Positions 33,547 to 45,318 are shown, counted from the stretch's first letter. The stretch: 64,000 nucleotides of DNA from Astropecten irregularis (GCA_963971285.1 OZ020244.1:11408001-11472000); one strand, 5' to 3'. Translations and numbers: made by a program. Notes: generated by a model not told the origin, from the letters alone.

Positions 33547-34035
33547 TATATAGCGAAATCCAAGATGGCGGCATGCCGTTGCAATTTTGCCCTTTAAATG
33601 TCGCTAAAGTGAACTGTAGGCAGAAAATATTGACGGACACAACTTTTGCGCTATCTGACATGTCGTTTTCAACTATTAGTTTCCTTTAAAATCCATTAAA
33701 ATTACCATAAATTTGATTTTTCCGAAATAAAGCATACGGCGGCCATGTTTGCCATAGTCAATGCGCGTGCGTGTAAATGCTTGGGGATTCCCCTGCGTAA
33801 ATAATTGTATTTTCGCTTTGAAGTGGACTGAGTTTCAATTATTTCGGCCAAAAAAAAGATGGGTTAGGATTTTCATTTGTTTGTGCTTGTTTTCAGCCTT
33901 TTTAGTGAAGTTCTTTATATTCATGCAAAGACAAAAGAGCATAGCAGAGAGGGTTACCCGTGACGAGGGTAGCAACTTTTGGCCAGTGTTATTGTTGCGC
34001 GTTTGCTTCATCAAGCACCTTTTCTTTGACCCCCA

Positions 34036-34431
34036 GGTCAGTCAACTATCCCCAAAACCGGGGAAAAAACTTTATAAAAACTTTATAAAAACTTTATAAA
34101 AACATCAGTCTTGTAAACAAGATGCGAAGAGTCCTCAAAAATAGTCCATCAACCCTAGTTGCCCTAGCCCTAGCGAACCTAACCCTAGCGAGCCTAACCC
34201 TAGCGAGCCTAACCCTAGCTAGTAGAGTCCACTGGTCAGTCAACTATCCCCAAAACCGGGGAAAAAACTTTATAAAAACTTTATAAAAACTTTATAAAAA
34301 CATCAGTCTTGTAAACAAGATGCGAAGAGTCCTCAAAAATAGTCCATCAACCCTAGTTGCCCTAACCCTAGCGAACCTAACCCTAGCGAGCCTAACCCTA
34401 GCGAGCCTAACCCTAGCTAGTAGAGTCCACT
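34036..34431. repeat. 198-bp tandem duplication with telomere-like CCTAACCCTAGCGAG repeats
   Basis: The unit starting GGTCAGTCAACTATCCCC occurs at 34036 and again at 34234. It holds three ACTTTATAAAA copies and several CCTAACCCTAGCGAG units, which resemble degenerate telomeric TTAGGG repeats. It lies in the core of the composite element. Confidence 0.75.
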
Positions 34432-34819
34432 GGCTGGACCAATTCTTGTTAGCCTTCTTGTTCCTCACCCCCCCCCCCCCCCCCAAATAAATTGTCGCAT
34501 AGCCCTGGCCACCCGTCACAACCCCTGGCTGTGAACTCAACAATCTTGAAGCATTCAACAATTGCTCCTTGCTTACTTTGAAGACTTGTAATATTCAAAA
34601 AGGAACTGCGATGCACATATCGATCCATGGATGCATTATATTATGGATACCATGCTAAAACTGCATAAACAAAATGGCCGCCCCTCCTACAAGATTGGCC
34701 TGTATTTCGAAAACGGTTCAATTTTATTCAAATTTTTTTGCAGATTCATGTTCAGTGACCACTCCCCTTTGTCTTAAGGGCGGTTTAATAATAAAATAAA
34801 ATACTTTATGCACTATAAA

Positions 34820-35286
34820 GGGTGCAGACCAGTAAATAGGCCCAAATCGGTCCGCGGAGCTCATTAATTTTTTGTATACCCTCAAAATCTTTTCTCTTAA
34901 AGCGTCTGGTGAGCCCTACGTGATATGTCTTGTAGACAAAATGGATGGAACCCGATCACCAGAGTTTGGACTTTCACCTTTGAGCCGTTTGGATGAAATC
35001 AGGCCATAAATTCGGTCTATTTTTGCCCTGTAGTGGAGGGGTACTATTTTTGGTCTGGCACCGGTCAATTCGGCCGTTATAGGGGTATTTTTCTTTGAAT
35101 GTACTTTTCGGCAAAAAGTCATCGGTTAACCTATAGAAAATTGAAAAGAAAATGAAAATTGAAGTTTTCACCTATATTTTGCCGTATTGGTCGATTGCCT
35201 CAGAAACTTTTGAGTATTTTTAATATTTTTTTAAATTGGCCATTTTGCGTGGGAGCCTATGGGAATTTATTTACTGGTCTGCACCC
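34820..35286. mobile_element. MITE copy 2 of the composite
   Basis: 467 bp, same orientation as copy 1, with the same 18-bp inverted ends. Its outer flank is TGAG, shared with the outer flank of copy 1. Confidence 0.85.
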
Positions 35287-35320
35287 TGAGGCATGTTTTG
35301 TATAGTGTTCTTCATAGTAT

Positions 35321-35730
35321 TGTGACGCGACAGAGGGCGCTGCACTGCGCTAGACAATGACGGCATTGCATTGCATGCATGGGGCAGCGCTAGTGCAATG
35401 GCATAGGCGAATACGCGGCACGCGGTGTGATTGGTCGGCGGTGTAAGTCACCGACATGGTCACGTGTGTGCTGGGTGGCGCGACCGGAGTGTATAAAAGC
35501 AGCGTGTGATCGAAGCTGAAGGCAGCTTCTGTCTGGGAGGCCGCTGCGACGCAAGTTACCTCAAGAGCGTGATAGTCGTAGTACGGAGCTGGGTAAGTTG
35601 ACGGGCTTATTGTGGTGCGGTGCGGTCAGGGACGTGCCGGTCAGTGCCGTCCGCACCACGCTCCGTGGAGGAGGGCGCCCTCTTTCTTGCCGAGCTCTCT
35701 TCCGCCCCCGAAAAGGGGCGTGGCGTCACA
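35321..35730 (+). mobile_element. Solo-LTR-like insertion with TATA box and splice donor
   Basis: The 410-bp segment starts TGTGACGC and ends GCGTCACA, so it has the TG...CA ends of an LTR. It is flanked by GTAT (35317-35320, 35731-35734). The paralogous exon unit at about 36050 lacks it. GTATAAAAGC at 35491 is a good core promoter. A strong donor (CTGGGTAAGT) follows about 100 bp downstream. A short foldback element is the alternative, because the outer 8 bp are also inverted repeats. Confidence 0.6.
35491..35500 (+). promoter_or_regulatory. TATA box inside the solo-LTR-like insertion
   Basis: GTATAAAAGC lies about 30 bp upstream of a GC-rich leader that runs to a consensus splice donor (GGTAAGTT near 35592). 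It could start transcripts that splice into the downstream BEN-gene exons. Confidence 0.45.
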
Positions 35731-38700
35731 GTATAAGTTTCATTTCAAAAAAAGGAATTGTATATTCTTGAGGAAACCAGTAAGTGTTTTTTTTTCATTG
35801 CAGAAATCTAAGGCTTATTTTTTTTAATTAGTGTTTCAATTTTAAACAGCCATTTCTAAAATGGGTTTACAAGGCAGCACAATACAACTAAAGATTTGCT
35901 TTGAATTCACATCCTTACTATAGGCAGAGCCACCTGAAGGAAACACACAGGAACCAGCTCGACCAAGACCAAGACCTTCCATGTTGCTGCCACGCCCTCC
36001 TCAGGTAAGAAAGACCACTGAACAGTGAGGCATGTTTTGTATCATGTTCTTCACGGTATGAGTTTTATTTCAAAAAAGGTATTGTATATTCTTGAAGAAA
36101 CCAGTCAGTTTTTTTTTCCAGTGCTGAAAACCAAGTCTTATCTAATTTGAGTGTTTCAACCTTAAAACAGCCATTTTCTAAGCTTGTTGAATTGAATGTA
36201 AATATGCCCATGTTATTTTGTTGATTCTTGTGAGTGTAAAAAAAGCATCAAAATAGCATTTCCATTCATATTCTTTCGCAGACCTCAGAAGAAACTATGC
36301 TATCACATGATGGACATAAATGGAAAGCAGCACAAGGAAGGCCCAATCCATCACTGTCTCCACTCCAGCCACCACAGGTAGGAAAGTCGGCAATTGATTG
36401 AAAATTTAAAGTGAATCAAATTAATTTGGCAGTGTTTTAATTTTTGTCACAGGTTATTTCTGGATTGCCTTTGAAATTAAGTCATCAGTATGCATGTTTC
36501 CCTGAAAAAAAGGCTCATACTTTGCCACAAAACCCATTTCAAGAAATCAGTGAAACAAAGTCTGCTTAGTTTGTTGTGTGTGGAAACCCAAATTTAATAA
36601 TGATTGCAATTAAGTATTAACATCTCTTGTTTTTACTCCTTATTTATTCTTAAATTGAAATACAGAACTCAACAGCAACAATATGGTCGTCTGGGTCATC
36701 TGAAGGACATACATGGGAAGCAGCACAAGGAAGACCATCGCTGCCACTGCCACCACAACAGGTAGGAAAGACTGTTGAACAGTGTAGCAGACAATACAGT
36801 TCATAGGATTGGGTGATTACATATAATTTTGGTGAACTTCCTGTTGTCTGTTCAGCAAGATTTTTTTGGTCTGTCTTTTGTATTAAGGCACAAAACATTT
36901 TTCTCACATTTAAAGTGATTTAACAAGAGCTACATGTATTTGTGTTTGCTCAAAAATGGCTAAATTGTTAAACCTAAGCAGATTTTTGAGGCCAAATATT
37001 GTGCAGTTTGGGTTAACTTCAATCGCTTCCCTGGTTTTCCAGTGTGCTAGTAAAAGAATTGTAGCCTGCTTTCATAATACATAAGACCCCAAAAGACAAT
37101 CTACAGGCTTGTAAAAATCTAAATGGGCTTGTATCCAAGAAAAACGTTAGTGCAAGGGCTGCATTTATTGACAATGGATGGTGCTTTTCAGGGATATTTC
37201 ACACAACTGCTGGGCAGGGAAGAAATTAATCAAGCTTACTTGGACCTGAAAGAAGAAAACTACCTGCTGCATTGCGAAGTACAAGCTCTAAAGGAGGAAA
37301 ACAAAAGGTTAACAGCGGTGTCAGATTCAGCGTGGGAGGCTGGATTTGATGATGGTGCCACAAAATAGATGTAAGTATGCTTCCCAAGCAAGGAATACCA
37401 TCTTTTTGTGTATCTTTGACGGAAGCCATAAAATAATTAAGTTCATGTATGTTTGCTGTATTTATCCATCTATGAAAGAGGGAAAATTAAAGTCTGTCCC
37501 CAGGTGGAGTACTAGAGTACATGTAGCTTGTTATTGAATCAGCTGACTAACTGACGCTTAGTTATAGGAAGCTTAAGGTAGCTACACAAACACAATCAGG
37601 TTAGTGGGTTTGAAAACTGTTTTTGAGTGCCTGTCTGTTTAACTTGATTTTTAACTTGGATTTTTGTTTAAGAGTCAAGGAGCTCCTAAAGTTGACATTG
37701 GATTCGGAGTCTTCATAACAGAACAACAAGCTGAAGCAGTTAAAGCCTCATTGGAAGCTGGCAACCTGAAGGTTGTTCTGCGGCATCTGCTCACTGTCCT
37801 TTTTAGCAGAGATGAGCTCTCTCAAGCCTGCTGCAAAGGACAGAAGGGCAAAGGGAGCAACCATCAAGCTCTTCCTCAGAGAGCTGTTCAAGCGGCACAA
37901 AGTGAGTACATATGTTATTAAATATAAAAAATGTTAATTTTTGCCTGCCCAGTATAGAAATTTGAATAATTTGGGAATAAATATGTGTTCTGCTGGTCTT
38001 AAGTGTGCATTTAAAACTGGCTCGGGAAAATTGACTCAATTAATTCCCAAGCTGCACAGTAGGCCTATTATCCACATTATTCTCATGAGCCAGTTTAAAA
38101 TGTTAGTTTAAGACCTGCAAAGCACATTTTATTCCCATAAATGCCTTTCTAGTTATAGAGTCAAACTAAATCAAATGTTGTCACAGTTTTCCCAAAAACA
38201 CAAATTTCTCGCAGTGGAGTAACAACTTGTTTTCGAGAAAATCTCATTTGAAGTTGGTCTCCTTTTCAAATGCTTATTTTTGTAGTACTTAGCATTCCTT
38301 CAACTAAAAAAGTGCTATTTTATGAAAAAAGGGATACTTGATTACACAAAATTGCCAAACAATTTTTCATAGGAATCAATATTGTTTGTTTAATAAACAA
38401 ATAAGTTTGTATGTTTGTGATAATTTGTGTGGCTTTTGTCTCTTCAAATTATGTAAGGAGGACACATGTTTTTCCCTTTGCGCGTGCCAGGTGCAAAATT
38501 ATTACAATTGTATATATTTCCAGCCAAACAGGTTTTGCCCCATGCAATTTTGCCTTTTATTACTAACGTTATCTCAATGGAAGAAAATTTCATATCTTCC
38601 TGAAAAGTGAAAATACGGTTTATTCAAGTTTTGCCCAAAGGTGATTATCGTGATCACTCTGATTTCAGTAGATTTGGTAAAAAATGATAATACCAATTTG

Positions 38701-39743
38701 TAGACCCCAAAAATCATATGATATTTAAAAAAAATTAGAATTTTAAAAAATCTTTTTGTAAAAACTGTTGTGATATGATGAATTTCAAAGGATTTTGTTA
38801 AACAATTTCATTTTCATTTTCCTAAACACCCCTATTCATTTGATGGTATATTCCTATTGTATGGAATTGACACACATGAGATGCACTGCATGATGCAGCA
38901 TATTCAGACTCTCAAGCAGTAGAAATGCATGACCTATCTAATATCCAGGCACCAACGCACTTTTTGCGCAGTGCACTATCAAATGTTAAATGCACAGTAA
39001 AGTTGCGCACTGTTGAATATGGGGACTGTCAAAGGCATTTACGAATTAACTTTTAAACAGAATTTTTACCTCAAAATGTTGGAAGTCATTCAAGTAAATT
39101 TCATCATATGGACTGACTCGGCCACCTCTGTCCACGGGCCCAGATCTAAAACATTCCTCATTTTTTTCTTCTGTTGCTGAATGATCTGTTGCAATTTTTC
39201 GAATGGGATGTATTTGTATAAACCAATCACATTATGATTGTAATAAATTCTCCTTTGTATTTGCAAGAGTGCTGTGACATATACATATGCATGTATGGTG
39301 TTAATCACATTTGCAAGTGCATGATGTGGTATTGCATGAGGTTACTTATGCTGAAACTGACGGACATCTTTTCAAGAAGTACAAGTTTTTTGGAACTGGA
39401 AGTACCTGTCGAGCCATTTTTTAATAATTTATTTTTAATGAGGAAACATACTTCCTAAATATTGTTCAATTTTGGTATTGTTTGGTTCTCTTGCAGAATT
39501 CATCCATCAAGTTGCTGTGGAGAAGAACCTAGGTCGCTTAAAGAATTCAGACATAACAAGGACCATAAATAGTGCGTGCTCCAACGCACGACGTGTACCA
39601 AAACTGTGAAGTAAATTTGTGGAAAAGTCATGTTTTATCAAAAAGCTGCTATCTTATTCATCAATCTTTCTTTTGATTTACATTTACTATTTCTAATTCC
39701 CAAAAGGAAAAAATCGGTCGTTTTCTGCTAAAAGAATTAATAC

Positions 39744-39911
39744 CTGAACTGGCCTGTGCTTTCTGACTTGGTCTGCAACATAAATTGCTTGTTCCCTCCA
39801 ATCATTAAATCACTTGTTCCCTTCAATCTGTAGCCCCAATGCTTAGCTAGGTCTCCAATGAAAACATGTGCATGTTTTTTCTTAATTGTAAGCTCTTCTT
39901 CTTGGTAAGCT
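39744..39911 (-). CDS. Isolated coding-like exon of unknown gene
   Basis: On the minus strand a 168-bp open segment is bounded by TTTTTTGCTTAG at its 5' side and CAG|GTATTA at its 3' side. It reads AYQEEELTIKKKHAHVFIGD and on through WGYRLKGTSDLMIGGNKQF. Composition looks coding. I do not recognise the family and could not find partner exons with confidence. Confidence 0.35.
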
Positions 39912-39934
39912 CTAAGCAAAAAATAGTTGTTACA

Positions 39935-40270
39935 TTCTTTCTGATGCCTTTTGATGTCTACCTGAAGCCTAGGACATATTGATGCCTATGTGATGCTTTC
40001 TGATGCCTTTTGATGTCTTCTTGAAGCCTAGGACATATTGATGCCTATGTGATGCTTTCTGATGCCTTTTGATGTCTACCTGAAGCCTAGGACATATTGA
40101 TGCCTATGTGATGCTTTCTGATGCCTTTTGAGGTCTACCTGATGCCTATGTGATGCTTTCTGATGCCTTTTGATGTCTACCGGAAGCCTAGGACATATTG
40201 ATGCCTATGTGCTGCTTTCTGATGCCTTTTGATGTCAACCTGAAGCCTAGGACATATTGAGGCCTTTGTA
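39935..40270. repeat. ~60-bp minisatellite GATGCC...GAAGCCTAGGACATATT
   Basis: About six copies of a unit with GCCTAGGACATATTGATGCC, TATGTGATGCTTTCTGATGCC and TTTTGATGTCTACC. Copies start near 39968, 40029, 40087, 40188 and 40248, with one partial. A shorter version (about 43726-43900) sits at the junction of the 3.64-kb duplication. Confidence 0.8.
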
Positions 40271-41407
40271 ATACTTTCTGATGCCTTTATGATGACTTTT
40301 GATGTCTATCCGATGCCTTTTGTTTTCTTGATGTTTTTTGATTACTTCCGTTCCAAATGAGGCCTGTTGATGCCTTTGATGCATGTTGATGTTGATGTCC
40401 TTTTTGATGACTAAATGATGACTAATTTTTCTGGTAGGGTTCCCTTCCTCCAAGCACAAATGGAAGCAGCAAAAAGGCCAGATTCTTCCTCTCATATAAA
40501 GTGAAACAAAATTATTTTGATGATATGTTTAAATTTGCTTTCTCTTCACATTTAACTATCTGTCTGCTGCAGTCCTGTAACTCAAACAATCAATTTCTAT
40601 TGACAGTGAACAAAGAAACATTTTCTGAGTGGGATTGGAACTAGCGCCCTCCAAAATCATCATTTGTTCGAATTCCACCAGTAATTTTTTCTTTGTTCAC
40701 TTTTCAATGACTTAAAATGAATCAGATATTGATGCGATTTTGGACTGCACTTAAATATAGAGGTTGTAGTCAATGGTAAATGGAACTTCCATTACAGAGT
40801 AAACACTCTAACCATTCAGATGACAAATATTTCTTTTATTCAGTTGCTATATAAAACAAATTACTGTTTTTTCAATAGGAAAAACAATTTAACAAGGCGG
40901 CATCCATCACCTCTTGAAATTATTCATACCATCACACTCACAAACCTTTTATTATTTCTGTTATGTTCAAAGCAAAAACGCAAATACTGTGTTATTAGGA
41001 CCTACCATTTGAAAGTGCTTCTTTGTCTACGTATTCAAGGGCCAATATCTCCTTCCAAGCTACGTTCATTGATGTGGCATATTCGACGATTCCTGGGCAC
41101 AGCCCCTCCCACTTGAGAAACAAATATTCTGCCTTGTCTTGATGATACACAATCTTGAAGTCTTGCTGCACCTACAAATAAACATATTGGTAATGTCAAT
41201 TGACATCATAGTGCAGGCATACCAGCTTTTATTGGTTAGTTTGATTAAAGGTGTAAAATGTAATTTTAACATGCCATTTCATATTGGTGATGCCAATTGA
41301 CATCATAGTGCAGGTATACCAGCATTTATTGGTTAGTTTGCCCTTCATCGACGTGGATGAGCACTGCATACTCACTGCTTGTGACAGCACGTGATAAAAT
41401 CAAAAAA

Positions 41408-41482
41408 TGGCACAGGTGGGATTCGAACCCACGACCTCCTGCTTAATGGTGCAGATGCGTTACCTGCTAGGCCACCGAGCTA
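41408..41482 (-). other. tRNA-derived sequence, minus strand, unit 1
   Basis: Minus-strand A-box-like GGTGGCCTAGCAGG and perfect B box GGTTCGAATCC (41419-41429). The T arm GTGGG/CCCAC pairs and the 3' end reads CTGTGCCA. The 5' acceptor strand does not pair with the 3' strand, so it is tRNA-derived (SINE head or pseudogene), not a working tRNA gene. Confidence 0.6.
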
Positions 41483-41678
41483 GCTGGGGTCTGCAGGGTG
41501 AATCGAATCCAATATCGCGGCGGGTGCCGCAGTAAATCATAAATATCGATGATTTTGGTCGGGAAATAGAAAATGTGCAAAATAGGCCTGCCCTTCACCG
41601 ACGTGGATGGAGCACTGCATATTCAGTGCTTGTGAGAGCACGTGAGAAAAAATCACACTTGCTCAGACCCTGCAGACC

Positions 41679-41760
41679 CCAGCTAGCTCGGTGGTCTAGC
41701 AGGTAAGGCATCAGAACTAGTAAGCAGGAGGTCGTGGGTTCGAATCCCACCTCAGCAAGC
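41679..41760 (+). other. tRNA-derived sequence, plus strand, unit 1
   Basis: Plus-strand GGTGGTCTAGCAGGTAAGGC and B box GGTTCGAATCC (41737-41747), with paired T arm. It is head-to-head with the copy at 41408, about 200 bp apart. The acceptor stem is imperfect. Confidence 0.6.
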
Positions 41761-44700
41761 ATGTCCCATCTGTAGCTTGGCAAACCCCATCTTCCGTGTC
41801 TGATGCTGTATTACCTAGACGTCTGGTCGACGCCATCACTGGCGCGGAAGACAACATGAGACAAGAGTCATGTTCGACGGGTGCTGAGGAAACACCAACA
41901 TCCTGATCCTGAAAAGCGAGCCAATGGGGATAGTCCACGGTCAAGACGTCATGGTCGGTGCATGTAGCCAGCTGCCGCAGAGGATGGACTAACGATATTA
42001 TTAGTGGGCATAGCACACTAAAATGTTCAATACCTGCAGTCCCTTCGAACCTGTTGTTTTCTGATAGAACCTGATGAAATATGATATTTGCTGCAAAAAG
42101 CATGAAGATTGGTCATTGCGTTTTGGAGTTACGGTCTTTTTAAGATTGCGAAAAGTGACCCAAACCTGCCATTTGGTAAGAAATTGCTAAAAAGTGATTT
42201 TCCCAAATTTTGAGGCCCTGTCATTATGTGACCTCATCTGAAGAATTCTTGGGCAAACTGGAGCTATAAGATTTTGCATTAAGAAATCCCGGGCCTGTAA
42301 ACATATGACATTTGACATTTTTCAAAATTGCCAATGCGTAAATATTGAAAAAATGACCAATTCCCCCCTTATTAATATGCAAAACCACTGTAACTTAAGT
42401 TCCGGGAAAGGTATTACAACAAAATTTGGAATATAGGTCTCATGTGTGAAATTTTATTATTTTGTGTTTTTAAAATGATATTTTTCTTGCATACATTATG
42501 CAAATTAGCTCATTAATTATCAAGTTGCAAACGTCTTATGCAAATTAGGTCATTAGTATGTTTTGCTTAACTTTAAAATGTTGATTACGGATGCATAAAA
42601 GGTAAGCTGCTAAAATCTCATGGAAATCTGGTGGGGAATTTGTAATTTATAGTTTTTTGTTTGCATGGATTATACATAAATGGTTCAAAAATTAATAAAT
42701 ATTTTGGCCATCTAATGAAGTATGCAAACACTTTGAGTAGTTCACATTGCGAGTACATTTTACCCCTGAGTTTGACCAGTTCAATGACAATAACATTGTT
42801 CAGATTTACAATAACAATTAGAATGTTACAAAGGACCATTTAGGTAATTATATATCACCTTAGCAACAATATATACTGAGCTAATTAAATATGCGCATAT
42901 TATGATATATGGCATTAATGTGAATAAAATCAGGTAATTGTGATTTTTCACAAATAGTTGTTACATTATTCACACAAGCTTTAACTGAAGTCAATGTGTA
43001 GTGTCATCATTTTATGTCATATCCAGTTAGAATGCTTACATTTAAATACAATTTGGGAGATTAATGATATTTAAATGTTATGATCTGTGCCCTATTTTAT
43101 GTCACTGTTTGCAGCTAAAAACATCCATGCTTACAGTAACAGGAAATGGCACATTCATGCAATCGTGTTGCATAAGTAAGCACAGAATGTTAGTTATGTG
43201 TATTTGTACGTATCGTAACTAATTGGCTAGTTCTCGCTTTCTTGGTAAGCGCAAAAAGACAATACACCTGCCAGCCGAGAATTGAGCCGTAAACTCGGAA
43301 TGCCACCGTAAACAGCGTCATGAAATTGGGCTCTTATTTCATACCTTAGATCAGAGTACATCCAGGCAATTATCCCCCCATTCCTTTTGCAAGGGGTAAG
43401 AGTAAAGTTCATCAGAGTTGAATGGTAGCTTCTTTTTGGTCGGTTTGAGTTTGGCAAGAAGAGTCTGTCTTTGAGTTTGTTTGTTTTTTCTTGCCTATTT
43501 CCTTCTCCTCAGAAGTTGATGCTGATGGTTGTTTTTCCTGTAATTCTCCTGACTTATTGATTTGTATTATTAACTGGATCAGATTTTCTTGTAGTTGCTC
43601 ATTTGATAAAGGAGTTACTGTTTTTGAAAACAATGTACCATTCACAACACCTCTGTTAATTGCTTTTTTATTAGTTATGGTGTTTTATTTAATCATCATT
43701 GCAGCTAAACAGGCTGAATTGCCTTTTGAGGTCTACCTGAAGCCTATGTGATGCTTTCTGATGCCTTTTGAGGTCTACCTGATGCCTATGTGATGCTTTC
43801 TGATGCCTTTTGATGTCTACCGGAAGCCTAGGACATATTGATGCCTATGTGCTGCTTTCTGATGCCTTTTGATGTCTACCTGAAGCCTAGGACATATTGA
43901 GGCCTTTGTAATGCTTTCTGATGCCTTTATGATGACTTTTGATGTCTATCCGATGCCTTTTGTTTTCTTGATGTTTTTTTATTACTTCGGTTCCAAATGA
44001 GGCCTGTTGATGCCTTTGATGCCTTTTGATGTTGAGGTCCTTTTTGATGACTAAATGATGACTAATGTTTCTGGTAGTGTTCCCTTCCTCCAAGCACAAA
44101 TGGAAGCAGCAAAAAGGCCAGATTCTTCCTCTCATATGAAGTGAAACAAAATTATTTTGATGATATGTTTAAATTTGCTTTCTCTTCACATTTAACTATA
44201 TGTCTGCTGCAGTCCTGTAACTCGAACAATCAATTTCTATTGACAGTGAACAAAAAAAACATTTTTTAGTGGGATTCGAACTAGCGCCCTCCAAAATCAT
44301 CACTTGTTCGAATTCCACCAGTAATTTTTTCTTTGTTCACTTTTCAATGACTTACAATGAATCAGATAGTGATGCGATTTTGGACTGCACTTCAATATAG
44401 AGGTTGTAGTCAATGGTAAATGGAACTTCCATTACAGAGTAAACGCTCTTACCATTCAGATGACAAATGTTTCTTTTATTCAGTTGCTATATAAAACAAA
44501 TTACTCTTTATTCAATAGGAATAACATTTTAACAAGGCGGCATCCATCACCTCTTGAAATTATTCATACCATCACACTCACAAACCTTTTATTATTTCTT
44601 TTATGTACAAAGCAAAAACGCAAATACTGTGTTATTAGGACCTACCATTTGAAAGTGCTTCTTTGTCTACGTATTCAAGGGCCAATATCTCCTTCCAAGC

Positions 44701-45047
44701 TACGTTCATTGATGTGGCATATTCGACGATTCCTGGGCACAGCCCCTCCCACTTGAGAAACAAATATTCTGCCTTGTCTTGATGATACACAAGCTTGAAG
44801 TCTTGCTGCACCTACAAATAAACATATTGGTGATGTCAATTGACATCATAGTGCAGGCATACCAGCTTTTATTGGTTAGTTTGATTAAAGGTGTAAAATG
44901 TAATTTTAACATGCCATTTCATATTGGTGATGTCAATTGACATCATAGTGCAGGTATACCAGCATTTATTGGTTAGTTTGCCCTTCATCGACGTGGATGA
45001 GCACTGCATACTCAGTGCTTGTGAGAGCACGTGAAAAAATCACATAA

Positions 45048-45122
45048 TGGCACAGGTGGGATTCGAACCCACGACCTCCTGCTTAGTGGTGCAGATGCGT
45101 TACCTGCTAGGCAACCGAGCTA
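45048..45122 (-). other. tRNA-derived sequence, minus strand, unit 2
   Basis: Counterpart of 41408-41482 with the same B box (about 45059-45069) and unpaired acceptor. One A-box base differs (GGCAACCG against GGCCACCG). Confidence 0.6.
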
Positions 45123-45318
45123 GCCGGGGTCTGCAGGGTGAATCGAATCCAATATCGCGGCGGGTACCGCAGTAAATCATGAATATTGATGATTTTGGAC
45201 GGGAAATAGAAAATATGCAAATTAGGCATGCCCTTCACCGACGTGGATAGAGCACTGCATACTCAGTGCTTGTGAGAGCACGTGAGAAAAAATCACACTT
45301 GCTCAGACCCTGCAGATC

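Larger units (their letters stand above)
33079..35286. mobile_element. Composite insertion: 1.27 kb between two directly repeated 468-bp MITEs
   Basis: Two near-identical copies, 33079-33546 and 34820-35286, each have ends GGGTGCAGACCAGTAAAT and its inverse. TGAG lies outside the pair at 33075-33078 and 35287-35290. The inner flanks are TATA and TAAA. The duplicated exon unit at 36004-36040 reads through this site without interruption (CAGTGAGGCATG). So the whole 2.2 kb entered as one unit with a 4-bp duplication. Confidence 0.8.
32970..39609 (+). pseudogene. BEN-domain gene with duplicated small exons and an in-frame stop
   Basis: Exons: 32970-33053 and its duplicate 35924-36004, 36282-36377, 36666-36761, 37191-37370, 37675-37901, 39497-39609. 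All are bounded by AG and GT; upstream exons are not identified. The four small exons are 81-96 bp, phase 0, Pro-rich, and end in PPQ or PQQ. 37191-37370 codes a coiled coil (LDLKEENYLLHCEVQALKEE). The last two exons code a BEN domain (VDIGFGVFITEQQ, LFSRDELSQ, then NSDITRTINSACSNARRV). BEN domains bind DNA in chromatin regulators. TAG at 37366-37368 lies just before the donor at 37371, so the full chain would stop before BEN. An earlier weak donor at 37321 or a truncated isoform are alternatives. Typed pseudogene for this stop only; splicing is otherwise intact. Confidence 0.6.
40120..43722. repeat. 3.64-kb direct tandem duplication, unit 1
   Basis: Matches unit 2 at an offset of 3640 bp (for example GCCTTTTGAGGTCTACCTGA at 40123 and 43763). 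The offset becomes 3677 after a 42-bp block present only in unit 2 (about 45873-45915). It returns to about 3638 after a 39-bp block present only in unit 1 (about 43318). Contents are two tRNA-like sequences, AT-rich DNA and a short decayed exon-like piece at about 40450. No intact gene. Confidence 0.9.

Noticed and set aside
41595-42103. 128-codon minus-strand frame ending RWDSNPRPPAY (and its copy at 45357-45584)
   Set aside because: That ending is the translation of a tRNA B-box region (GGTTCGAATCC) and is a common false protein. No other domain is present.
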